Source of the DNA: Pseudomonadales bacterium
GTDB lineage: Bacteria > Pseudomonadota > Gammaproteobacteria > Pseudomonadales > Azotimanducaceae
Direction: 5' to 3'
Length of the DNA: 64,000 nucleotides
NCBI GenBank assembly: GCA_024234635.1
Contig: JACKNX010000007.1
Location: forward strand, 62,001 to 126,000
Below the pieces are notes generated by a model, which saw only the letters and a list, made by a program, of their open reading frames with translations, did no database searches and was not told the DNA's origin. Below are positions 56,123-64,000 of this stretch, one piece after another (the stretch's first letter is position 1; every line of letters starts with the position of its first letter). Both the position numbers and the translations under genes were made by a program.

Positions 56123-57403
56123 TCAGGGCGCCTCAGCGGAGCGGCCATTCAGAAGGCATTCCCTCGCCGCCTCTACCACGGCGAAAGAGCCAAAGACGAG
56201 AATAACATCATCATCGCGCGTACAGGCGAGTGCATCGGCCAACGCCGCAGCCACGGACATTGCAGCTGGTACGGGCGTCCCCACCGCACCGCCAACGGCG
56301 TCGGCGGTCGTCTCCGCGGACTGCCCGCGGGGCCCGGCCGTCGGCACCGCGATCCACGTGGATACCAGGGCCTTCATCGCCGTCGCGATGCCCGCCGTAT
56401 CCTTGTCCGCCAGGTTGCCCATGACAGCCACGCGCGGCGTCCTGCCCTGCTGGCGGAGGCGCTCGGCCAGAAAACGTGCACCATCCACATTGTGCGCGAT
56501 ATCCAGCACTATCCGTCGGTTTGCGTGCAGGAACCACTCCATACGCCCCGGCAGATTCGCCTCTTCAATCGCCGCCTGCGTTGCATCGCGGCGCAGCTTC
56601 GACAAGGCAGCGCACGCTTCGACAGCCAGTGCCAGGTTCTGCGGCGCCAAGCGGGCGTCCATGGACACACCATCCACGTCCACCAGCGCGTCACGCCAGG
56701 GTTCGCTCACCGCCTGCAGGCATAGCCTGTCCGCATGCCTGTCAACAACAAAGTCAGACCCGTAGCATGCAACACGGCAGGCCAACGTCCGTGCCCGCGC
56801 TAGCACGCTCGAAGGCATATCCGGGCCAAGGACGACAGCCTGACCCGGGCGCAGAACGCCGGCCTTCTCCACGCCGATCTGTTCGCGCGAGTCGCCAAGC
56901 CACTCCTGGTGGTCGAGGCCGATACTGGTAACGACGGCGACAGCGGCATCCACCACGTTGAAGGCATCAAGGCGCCCGCCGAGCCCGACTTCGAGCACCG
57001 TATGGGTCATGCCCGTCTCGCGCCAGCACCACAGCGAAACGAGCGTGGCGAACTCGAAGTATGTCAGTGGCGTCGCCTCCCGTGCGGCATCCACCGCCTC
57101 GAAGCCAGCCACCATGAGCGCTTCCGCGGCCGGCTCGCCGTCGACGTGAATGCGCTCGCCGAAATGCGTCAGATGCGGGCTGAACCCCGCGCCGACCCTG
57201 TGGCCATGCCGCAGCAGAATGCGCTCGCAGCCGGCTGTCACCGATCCCTTGCCGTTGGTGCCGGCAACGATGATGGAGGGCACGCGCCACGGGAGTACAC
57301 CCAATGCCTGACCGACCTGACGCACCCGCTCCAGCCCCATGGCAATGCTGCGGGGATGCGTGGACTCCGCGTAGGCGAGCCAGGCCGCCAACGAGCGTTT
57401 CAA
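56123..57403 (-). CDS. folC: Dihydrofolate synthase/folylpolyglutamate synthase FolC
   Basis: FolC adds glutamate to dihydropteroate and to folates. The 426-residue protein has the Mur-ligase fold with the P-loop GTNGKGS near residue 50, the DHQEWLG region with the catalytic and lysine-carbamylation surroundings, and DIAHNVDGARFLAERL. The start is TTG at 57401-57403, overlapping the trpA stop as TTGA, so translation is coupled. In many relatives accD lies between trpA and folC; here it does not. Confidence 0.94.
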   Translation of the reverse strand: MKRSLAAWLAYAESTHPRSIAMGLERVRQVGQALGVLPWRVPSIIVAGTNGKGSVTAGCERILLRHGHRVGAGFSPHLTHFGERIHVDGEPAAEALMVAGFEAVDAAREATPLTYFEFATLVSLWCWRETGMTHTVLEVGLGGRLDAFNVVDAAVAVVTSIGLDHQEWLGDSREQIGVEKAGVLRPGQAVVLGPDMPSSVLARARTLACRVACYGSDFVVDRHADRLCLQAVSEPWRDALVDVDGVSMDARLAPQNLALAVEACAALSKLRRDATQAAIEEANLPGRMEWFLHANRRIVLDIAHNVDGARFLAERLRQQGRTPRVAVMGNLADKDTAGIATAMKALVSTWIAVPTAGPRGQSAETTADAVGGAVGTPVPAAMSVAAALADALACTRDDDVILVFGSFAVVEAARECLLNGRSAEAP

Positions 57404-58200
57404 TGCCCCATCGCCTCCCGGAACTCCGCGACCCGGGCGGTAAGCGCGGCGGTCACGGCATCCACACCACCGGTGGTCTCCGCCATGACGCGCACGAGCG
57501 CGGTGCCAACTGCCACGCCGTCCGCAACCGTGACGACCTGTCGCGCGGTTTCCCCGTCCTTGACGCCGAAGCCCACGACGACCGGCAGATCGGTCTTGCG
57601 ACGGATAAGCGCCAGTTTTGCCGCAACATCCTCGACGGACAGCCGGTCCGCACCCGTTATGCCCTTGAAGGAGACGTAATACAGGAACCCGGAAGCTTGC
57701 GAGGCAATGGTTGCAATGCGCTCCTCGCTGGTGGTCGGTGCCACCAGGAAGACGAGATCGAGCGCCTGACCGGCATGGTCCCGGCGAAACTCCTCGGCCT
57801 CCTCGGGAGGCAAATTGACCATGATCAGACCGTCGACCCCGGCGTGCTGGGCGCGTTCCGCGAACGCCTTCTGAGCCAGAACGGTGTTGAGATAGCCCAT
57901 GAGCACAATTGGCGTGCTGTCATCCGTTTCGCGAAAACGGGCGACTGCATCCAGCACGTCCTGAAAACGGGTTCCTGCCGCCAGAGCACGTTCGGATGCG
58001 GCCTGGATCGCCGGGCCATCAGCTTCCGGGTCGGAAAACGGCACACCGAGTTCGATGATGTCGGCACCGCCCGTAACCAGCGCCCGCATGGCAGGTACCG
58101 TGTAGTCGATGTGCGGATCGCCGGCGGTGATGAACGCCGCAAGCGCCTTGCGACCACCAAGGCTGGCCATGCGCCGGGACAACCGGGTGGAGCGGCTCAT
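57400..58200 (-). CDS. trpA: Tryptophan synthase alpha subunit
   Basis: TrpA cleaves indole-3-glycerol phosphate to indole for TrpB. The 266-residue product has the TIM-barrel motifs with catalytic residues in IELGVPFSDPEADGP (Glu and Asp) and the phosphate-binding GFGVKDGE and GTALVRVM. The ATG overlaps the trpB stop as ATGA. It is followed by folC through a TTGA overlap, so trpF-trpB-trpA-folC appears as one tightly coupled series. Confidence 0.97.
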   Translation of the reverse strand: MSRSTRLSRRMASLGGRKALAAFITAGDPHIDYTVPAMRALVTGGADIIELGVPFSDPEADGPAIQAASERALAAGTRFQDVLDAVARFRETDDSTPIVLMGYLNTVLAQKAFAERAQHAGVDGLIMVNLPPEEAEEFRRDHAGQALDLVFLVAPTTSEERIATIASQASGFLYYVSFKGITGADRLSVEDVAAKLALIRRKTDLPVVVGFGVKDGETARQVVTVADGVAVGTALVRVMAETTGGVDAVTAALTARVAEFREAMGH

Positions 58201-59429
58201 AGTACGATCCCGTCCCTGCGTGCAATGGTCATGATGTCCTTGTCACCGCGGCCCGACAGATTGATGACAACCAGCTGATCGCGATCCATTGCCGGCACTT
58301 CGCGCACGGCCCAGGCGAGCGCGTGACTCGACTCCAGCGCCGGCAGGATGCCTTCGGTACGATTGAGCAGGCGGAACGCCTCCAGCGCTTCATCGTCCGT
58401 AGCCGCCGCGTATTCCGCGCGACCGATGTCCTTCAGGTAACTGTGCTCGGGTCCGACCCCGGGATAGTCGAGCCCCGCGGAGATGCTGTGGGTTGCAACG
58501 ATCTGGCCGTCGTCGTCCTGCATGAGGTAGGTCCGGTTGCCGTGCAGGACACCGACGCGACCATCGTTCAGCGGCGCCGCGTGCTGACCCGTTGACAGCC
58601 CGAGACCCGCGGCCTCCACACCCACCATCCGCACGTCCACGTCATCGATGAACGGATGGAACAGGCCGATGGCGTTGGAGCCACCGCCGACGCAGGCCAC
58701 CAGCACATCGGGCAGCCGTCCTTCCGCGGCCAGTATCTGGGCCCGTGCCTCCCTGCCGATCACCGACTGGAAATCCCGCACGAGCATCGGATACGGGTGC
58801 GGTCCCGCAACGGTGCCGATGATGTAGTGCGTGGTATCCACGTTGGTCACCCAGTCGCGCAGCGCTTCGTTCATCGCATCCTTGAGGGTGCGAGTGCCGG
58901 ACTGAACCGCAATGACCCGCGCACCGAGCAGCTTCATGCGATAGACGTTCAGGCTCTGCCGCTCAACGTCTTCCTGACCCATGTACACATCACAGGCAAG
59001 ACCCAGGCGCGCGGCGACCGTCGCCGTTGCCACTCCGTGCTGACCGGCGCCGGTTTCCGCGATCACACGTGGTTTTCCCATCCGCTTTGCCAGCAGCGCC
59101 TGCCCGATCGTGTTGTTTACCTTATGCGCGCCCGTATGGTTCAGGTCCTCGCGCTTGAGATAGATGCGGGCGCCGCCCAGATGACGCGTCAGATGTTCGG
59201 CAAAGTAGAGCGGCGACGGCCGACCCACATATTCCGACAGGTCCCTGTCCAGCTCCGCCAGGAATTCGCCATCGCCGCGCATGCGCTCATACAGCGCTGA
59301 AAGATCGTCCAGCGCCGCCGTCAGCGTTTCCGCCACGAAGCGGCCGCCGAATTGTCCGAAATGACCGTCCTCGGACGGCTGGTTGTAGTTGCTGCCTTTG
59401 CTCACGCTGTTACCCACCACCTTGCGCAT
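58197..59429 (-). CDS. trpB: Tryptophan synthase beta subunit
   Basis: TrpB joins indole and serine using pyridoxal phosphate. The 410 residues have the PLP lysine in HTGAHKVNN, the catalytic ETGAGQHG, and GGGSNAIGLF. The N-terminus matches the family (FGQFGGRFVAETL). The ATG at 59429 overlaps the end of trpF by 20 bases, with GGTGAG upstream; a GTG at 59405 is an alternative just after the trpF stop. Confidence 0.97.
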   Translation of the reverse strand: MRKVVGNSVSKGSNYNQPSEDGHFGQFGGRFVAETLTAALDDLSALYERMRGDGEFLAELDRDLSEYVGRPSPLYFAEHLTRHLGGARIYLKREDLNHTGAHKVNNTIGQALLAKRMGKPRVIAETGAGQHGVATATVAARLGLACDVYMGQEDVERQSLNVYRMKLLGARVIAVQSGTRTLKDAMNEALRDWVTNVDTTHYIIGTVAGPHPYPMLVRDFQSVIGREARAQILAAEGRLPDVLVACVGGGSNAIGLFHPFIDDVDVRMVGVEAAGLGLSTGQHAAPLNDGRVGVLHGNRTYLMQDDDGQIVATHSISAGLDYPGVGPEHSYLKDIGRAEYAAATDDEALEAFRLLNRTEGILPALESSHALAWAVREVPAMDRDQLVVINLSGRGDKDIMTIARRDGIVL

Positions 59430-60042
59430 CTCTCACCGCCGCGACGAAGGCGCGGCACTTGTCAGCATCCTTGAGTCCTTTCACCGAACCTTCCACGCCA
59501 CCGGCGACATCCACGCCAGCAGGAACCAGTCTGCGCACAGCCTCGCCGACATTGGCCGGCGTCAGTCCACCGGCAAGCATCAGTGGCAGCCCGCAGGCCC
59601 GCGGCCAGCGTCGCCAGTCGAAAACCTGGCCGGTGCCGCCTGCTGCACCATTGACACTGGTGTCGAGCAGCAGCATCCGTGCTTCGGCGTACGCCGTTGC
59701 CTGGGCAATGACATCGACGCCATCCGCCATGTGCACGACCTTTACGAACGGCAGTCCAAACTGCGCGCAGTAGGCTGGCGACTCCGTGCCATGAAACTGC
59801 AGCGTATCGAGCGGCACCTGTTCGAGAACCCGGCGTACGTCGGCGGCGGGCGCATCCATGAACACACCCCACAGACGGCAGTGTCCGGCGGCAGCCGCAA
59901 CCTCCCGTGCCATGGCGGCAGCGACAAACCTGGGACTCGTCGGCACGAAGTTCAACCCGACGACGTCAACATCCAGCGCCTCGAGCATCCTGGCGTCCGC
60001 CGGACGGGTCACGCCACAGATTTTAACGAGGACTCTGGTCAA
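59410..60042 (-). CDS. trpF: Phosphoribosylanthranilate isomerase
   Basis: TrpF converts phosphoribosylanthranilate to CdRP in tryptophan synthesis. The 210-residue protein is a standalone TrpF, not fused to TrpC, with VKICGVTRPADA (catalytic Cys), LQFHG, and LAGGLTPANV with GVDVAGGVE at the phosphate site. The start is TTG at 60040-60042; no in-frame ATG keeps the first strand. It lies 73 bases from the truA stop. Confidence 0.95.
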   Translation of the reverse strand: MTRVLVKICGVTRPADARMLEALDVDVVGLNFVPTSPRFVAAAMAREVAAAAGHCRLWGVFMDAPAADVRRVLEQVPLDTLQFHGTESPAYCAQFGLPFVKVVHMADGVDVIAQATAYAEARMLLLDTSVNGAAGGTGQVFDWRRWPRACGLPLMLAGGLTPANVGEAVRRLVPAGVDVAGGVEGSVKGLKDADKCRAFVAAVRDAQGGG

Positions 60043-60115
60043 CGGGAGACAGGCAGATCGGCAAGTGCGCGTAGTCTAGCCCGAACGGCGCGCGAATACC
60101 CGCCAAAGCCGACCG

Positions 60116-60943
60116 TCAGAGTCGGTCGAGCGTGCGCAGACTACGCAGTACCGGCGGCAGCTGCCCGGGTGGCCAGCCCGCCTGCTGGTCCTCCGGCCGC
60201 AGCAGGTCGGGGGGGTAACTCACATCAACCAGGTACAGCCCGTCAGGCGCTGCCGTTCGTCCGAGACGCGTGCGGTCGCGCGCTTCCATGGCGGCACGAA
60301 AGTCGGCGGGTTGCCACTCACCCCGGCCAACCCGGGCAAGCGCACCGGCAATATTGCGCATCATGCGAAGCAGGAACGCATTGGCGCTGACGTCGATAGT
60401 GACCAGTGGTCCATGTCGGCGCACCAGCGCCTGGTTGACACGCCTGAACGGCGTCGGTGACTGACAGCCAGCGGCGCGAAAACTGCTGAAATCGCATTCA
60501 CCGACAAGAAACTGGGCGGCGCGGTGCATTGCCGCGTCGTCCAGCGGCAACGTCGGCGTCACCCGGGATCGCGACAGCGGATCAGCATCGCCTTCCATGA
60601 ACACGTACAGGTAACGCCGGGCCGTGGCACTGAAGCGCGCATGGAAGACAGCATCAACTTCCCGTACCCAGGTGACACGCACAGTGGGTGGGAGGTGGGC
60701 ATTCAGGCCGCGCTGCCAGGCCTGGACGCCGCGCTCACGCGTGGTCCGGAAGCCGATGACCTGACCCGTGGCATGCACACCCGTATCCGTACGCCCCGCG
60801 GCCGAGAACCCGGACATGTCCGCGTCCACTGCGGCAAATGCCCGCTCCAGGGCATTCTGTACCGCACGACCGTCTGCTTGTGACTGGAAACCGAGGAAAG
60901 CCTCCCCGGCATAGGCAAGACCTGCGGCGAAGGTGCGGCTCAG
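60116..60943 (-). CDS. truA: tRNA pseudouridine synthase TruA, apparent CUG start
   Basis: TruA makes pseudouridine at positions 38-40 of tRNA anticodon arms. From the first ATG (60829) only 237 residues are coded, lacking the RNA-binding start. The same frame continues upstream with a clear TruA N-terminus (GLAYAGEAFLGFQSQ, RAVQNALERAFAAV). No ATG, GTG or TTG exists there before an in-frame TGA. A CTG at 60941-60943, overlapping the fimV TGA, gives 275 residues against 270 in E. coli. Catalytic Asp D53 is in AGRTDTGVH. The start is inferred; expression may rely on coupling to fimV. Confidence 0.88.
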   Translation of the reverse strand: MSRTFAAGLAYAGEAFLGFQSQADGRAVQNALERAFAAVDADMSGFSAAGRTDTGVHATGQVIGFRTTRERGVQAWQRGLNAHLPPTVRVTWVREVDAVFHARFSATARRYLYVFMEGDADPLSRSRVTPTLPLDDAAMHRAAQFLVGECDFSSFRAAGCQSPTPFRRVNQALVRRHGPLVTIDVSANAFLLRMMRNIAGALARVGRGEWQPADFRAAMEARDRTRLGRTAAPDGLYLVDVSYPPDLLRPEDQQAGWPPGQLPPVLRSLRTLDRL

Positions 60944-63714
60944 GATGCCAGGCTGTCCAGCAGGGAGCGGGCAAGCTGACGCTGCTGCGGATTGCCCTCA
61001 CTCATGACTTCCGTGAGGATGTCCTGCGCGCCTTCCGCATCACCCATCTCGATATAGGCCTGCGCCAGATCCAGCTTGGTTTCCGCGGCATTTTCGGCAT
61101 CGCCGAAATCAAAGCCATCGTCCAGGTCATCTTCGCCGTCGAGTGTCAGCTCGTCGTCATCCTGCAGACGATTGAAAGTCAGTATCTCCGCGCTCCTGAC
61201 CGGTTCGGCGCCAACGTCGTCAGCCGGCGATTCGTCCAGATCGTCAAGGGACGCGAGAAGATCATCCAGTTCCCCCAGGCCGTCCTCGTCAGGCGGAGTC
61301 TCCGCTTCAGGTGCCGCCGTCACTCCGCGGTTCACTGTGTCATCGTCCAGCTCGAAGACCAGTGCTTCCTCCGTTGTGTCCGCCGCGACAGGGCCGTCGT
61401 CTACCGGCGCCTCGTCTTCGAGCAACGGGAACTCCAGGTCATCGTCGCCAGCAGGGGCAGGGACCGCGACCGGGCTGGCCGTGTCGTCGAGGTCAGCAAG
61501 CAGGTCGTCGATATCGAGATCGTCATCCAACGGGTCATCGCTTTCGGCGACACTCGCCTGCCCATCGTCCTCCGCGTCGAAGTCGATGCCGAGGTCTCCG
61601 CCGAGCATGTCGCCATGCCCCTCCTCCGCCGCGTCAGCCGCGATCGGCGAATAGTCCTGATCTGCGTCAGCAAGCAGATCGCCCTCGTCGAACGCGCCCG
61701 CTTCCGGCGCTTCGGCAGATGCGCTCGCCAAGCCATCAGCGTTCAGGTCCGACAGTGCACCGAGGTCGGGCGCTCCTGCCACGGGTTGCGCACCATCGTC
61801 ATCGAGGTCGTCGATATCCAGCCGGAATTCGTCGTCCTCCGTATCCAGCAGATCGTCCAGCGCCAGCGGATCATCCGTCGCCTCGGCATCCGCGTCGCCG
61901 GTGCTCGCCCCGGTGTGCGGTCGCTCGACCAGATGCCCGCCGAAGCTCTCCTCCAGTTCACGGGCCGCCAGGAGAATGTCCTGATCGTCACAGCCCTTGA
62001 CCAGCTCGCCCATATGCTGGTCGAACGTCTCGGTATCACCCGCCGCGACCGCCACTTCCAGCAGCTTCAGGCGTACGTCGTGACGCTGCGGATCTTCTTC
62101 GAGTGCGCCAAGCAGCAGGCCGATGGCATGCGGGTAGCGTCCGTAGGCGGCATAGATATCCGCTTCGCCAATGACATCACTGGTTTGACGTGAGGGGGAA
62201 GCGGCCTGTTCGCCGTCTTCCATGTCGAGCGGTACCTGACTGTCCTCGTCCTGGGTATCCAGGAACAGGTCCACATCCTCTTCCTCAGCCTCGGCTGCCT
62301 TGTCGGCTGGCAGCAGTGTCGGCGCCACGGCAACGGCGGTTGCCGCAACCGCTGGCGCAGCCATGACGGCACTTTCCGCATACGCGGCTCCGAATGCAGC
62401 GTCCTGCGCCACCTGCCGGCGACGCCGCGCCACCACCAGGCCGGCCAGCAGAGCCAGCACCACAATCAACCCGCCGGCAACAAGGACCGTGGAGGACTGC
62501 CACCACGGTGCCTGCGGTTGATTCTGGTCCGGGCTCGGCTGCGCACCACGCTCACCGAGTCGCCTGGTCATCTCGTCGAGCTGCGAACGCAGCTCAGCCA
62601 GTTGCTGGTCCTTCACCTCCAGCTGGCGATCCTTCACCGCAATCTGGTTCGCTGCGAGTTCCTTGTCACGATCCGACTGGTAGCCAAGCTCCTGGACTTC
62701 ACGTTGCAGCCGCTCGTTCTCTTCCTGCAGCGCCGCGACGTCCGCATTTGCTGCCGGTGAGTCGGCGCCGCCACCGGCTCCGTTGTCGGCGACAATTTCC
62801 AGCCGCCCCGACGTCGTGCCACCGGCAGGCGCGGCCGGTACAGGGGCTTCGCTGCTGGCGTCAATCTGGGCACGCAGTTCCGGCGCGGCCTGCCCGGCAG
62901 GTGCCGGCGCCGCCGCGATCTCGGTGGGCGCCGTCGCGGGCGTGCCGTTCCGCCAGGCGGCGTTCTGTTGAGCGACTTCGCGCGCAGCGTCCGTCACGCT
63001 GACGCTGCGCGCCGCGTCTGCACCAGGCATCCGCAGCCGATACCCCGCCTTCATCAGATTGACGTTGCCACCGATGAACGCCTCCGGATTCTCCCGAACG
63101 ATCGCCAGCATGTACTGGTTGACCTTCAGGTCGGAAGCCGGGAGATGCTGCTGGGCCAGGGCCCAGAGTGTCTGTCCCGTGGTTGAGACGCCGTCGCCGG
63201 GGGTTACCCGGGTGGCCCCTACCGCCGGCTGCCCGGAAGGCAAGTTCATCGGTTCCCCGGATCTATCCCCGGGTACGGGCCGGGACACCGGGGGCGGAGC
63301 GACCGGCGCCTTCACCTCCGCCTGGTAGGTAGGCGGATCGAGGAGCACGGTAAACTCCTTGAGCAGACGCCCCTTCGGCCAGAGCACCTCGACGATGAAG
63401 TTGAGGTAAGGCTCGGTGACGGGTCGTGCGGAACTGGCGCGAATGCGCGTGCCGCGACCATCCACCATGACCTCGAAGCGCAGATCGGAGAGGTAGAAGA
63501 ATCGCTCCACACCGGCCCGATCGAAATCATCGTTGCTGGCCAGGGAGACGATGATCTCGTCCTTGCCCAGGCCATCCGCGTCTACCAGGGGAATCTCGGC
63601 AACCAGCTTCTGGTTCAGATGGGAGTTGAGTTCAATCTCTCCCAGGCCGAGAGCCCACGCATTGCCGATCCAGCCGATCAGCAATGCCCCAATGCCCGCC
63701 AATCTCAAATGCAT
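60940..63714 (-). CDS. fimV: FimV/HubP-family polar peptidoglycan-associated protein
   Basis: FimV-type proteins organise cell poles, type IV pili and twitching. The 924-residue product has a signal (LRLAGIGALLIGWIGNAWA) and the FimV N-terminal domain (LGLGEIELNSHLNQKLVAEI). A LysM-like domain follows (TGQTLWALAQQHL), then a coiled coil, then one membrane helix (VLVAGGLIVVLALLAGLVV). The long, very acidic cytosolic region ends in a TPR-like FimV C-domain (KLDLAQAYIEMGDAEGAQDIL). The ATG at 63712-63714 follows AAGAGGT. It precedes truA, as in many relatives. No pilus genes lie in the window. Confidence 0.93.
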   Translation of the reverse strand: MHLRLAGIGALLIGWIGNAWALGLGEIELNSHLNQKLVAEIPLVDADGLGKDEIIVSLASNDDFDRAGVERFFYLSDLRFEVMVDGRGTRIRASSARPVTEPYLNFIVEVLWPKGRLLKEFTVLLDPPTYQAEVKAPVAPPPVSRPVPGDRSGEPMNLPSGQPAVGATRVTPGDGVSTTGQTLWALAQQHLPASDLKVNQYMLAIVRENPEAFIGGNVNLMKAGYRLRMPGADAARSVSVTDAAREVAQQNAAWRNGTPATAPTEIAAAPAPAGQAAPELRAQIDASSEAPVPAAPAGGTTSGRLEIVADNGAGGGADSPAANADVAALQEENERLQREVQELGYQSDRDKELAANQIAVKDRQLEVKDQQLAELRSQLDEMTRRLGERGAQPSPDQNQPQAPWWQSSTVLVAGGLIVVLALLAGLVVARRRRQVAQDAAFGAAYAESAVMAAPAVAATAVAVAPTLLPADKAAEAEEEDVDLFLDTQDEDSQVPLDMEDGEQAASPSRQTSDVIGEADIYAAYGRYPHAIGLLLGALEEDPQRHDVRLKLLEVAVAAGDTETFDQHMGELVKGCDDQDILLAARELEESFGGHLVERPHTGASTGDADAEATDDPLALDDLLDTEDDEFRLDIDDLDDDGAQPVAGAPDLGALSDLNADGLASASAEAPEAGAFDEGDLLADADQDYSPIAADAAEEGHGDMLGGDLGIDFDAEDDGQASVAESDDPLDDDLDIDDLLADLDDTASPVAVPAPAGDDDLEFPLLEDEAPVDDGPVAADTTEEALVFELDDDTVNRGVTAAPEAETPPDEDGLGELDDLLASLDDLDESPADDVGAEPVRSAEILTFNRLQDDDELTLDGEDDLDDGFDFGDAENAAETKLDLAQAYIEMGDAEGAQDILTEVMSEGNPQQRQLARSLLDSLAS

Positions 63715-64000
63715 GCCAAGACCTCTTGCCGCCAGGGGGGGTGAGAAGCATACCGGGACCCGGCCAGGGTGAGCGGTACGTGCCACGCACAATCGTGCGC
63801 AGAGGTGCCGCATCGCCCACCGGGAAATTGTCCTTACCGTTCGCGGGTGCCTGTCCATGTAGTCCTTGCCATCTTCAGCCTTGGGCGGCTTGTTGCGACG
63901 GCGCGGCACATCGTATGGAAGTCGGAGCTGCCGTCGTGGCACCTTCGCCCTCCCCCTGCCGGACTGCAAACATCACCCTTCCGGCCATGCCCTGACCGCG
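63715..64000. other. Region upstream of fimV to the window edge
   Basis: Apart from the fimV ribosome site, I see no gene or RNA in these 286 bases. The fimV frame stays open far upstream, but its translation is arginine-rich without a family match. In related genomes asd often lies upstream; it is not within this window. Confidence 0.4.

Noticed and set aside
60116..60829. truA starting at the ATG at 60829
   Set aside because: This start omits the conserved TruA N-terminus that is clearly encoded in frame upstream.

Overview
This window looks like a stretch of a GC-rich (roughly 60-65%) gammaproteobacterial chromosome. The evidence is the gene order: tRNA-Pro/Arg/His, tig, clpP, clpX, lon, hupB, ppiD in one block, and fimV, truA, trpF, trpB, trpA, folC, SPOR protein, cvpA, purF in another. 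Both are close to layouts in Pseudomonas-like and related Gammaproteobacteria. MetH, NudC, SohB, NhaB, MltD, LpxH, MiaE and FimV fit the same class. I cannot name the genus from sequence alone. No prophage, integron, CRISPR array or transposase gene was seen. The mobile signal is limited to small non-coding repeats.

Layout. 1-15.6 kb is a mixed housekeeping and metabolic region: rimO, a Tat-exported PhoD-type phosphatase, a membrane PAS-GGDEF-EAL protein, an EamA exporter, a CaiB-type CoA-transferase, a DUF4397 lipoprotein, a HIT protein, an MscK-type channel and a Dyp-type peroxidase. 15.7-17.0 kb holds a DAHP synthase gene preceded by an apparent aromatic-rich leader peptide and a strong intrinsic terminator, which looks like an attenuator. 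17-31.5 kb carries nfuA, a paraoxonase-like protein, a PhzF-like protein, metH, a sulfite reductase hemoprotein with its DUF934 partner, a Kef-type transporter, an acryloyl-CoA-reductase-like enzyme, sohB, an SCP2 protein and nudC. 31.8-37.7 kb has nhaB, a palindromic 87-bp tandem repeat array, dnaQ-rnhA-methyltransferase and divergent mltD. 38-47.3 kb is the protein quality-control block with its tRNA genes. 47.4-53.4 kb has lpxH, miaE, a DUF1289 protein and the TgpA/DUF58/MoxR trio. 53.3-63.7 kb is a long leftward series from fimV through trpFBA to folC, cvpA and purF.

Two families of small repeats recur. One is a unit of about 60 bp ending in a short hairpin (five copies). It is often followed by a MITE-like element of about 140 bp with GGCTGCTGAAAAAG-type terminal inverted repeats (four copies, one diverged and inverted). 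The other is the 87-bp tandem array between nhaB and dnaQ.

The most interesting observations are the DAHP synthase leader (encoding FQFFGYW, possibly on a nearly leaderless transcript), a truA gene that apparently must start at CUG overlapping the fimV stop codon, the repeat families, and two breaks in conserved gene order (accD not between trpA and folC; gloB not beside mltD). Several starts are TTG, GTG or CTG; where a Shine-Dalgarno site decided the start, the entry says so.
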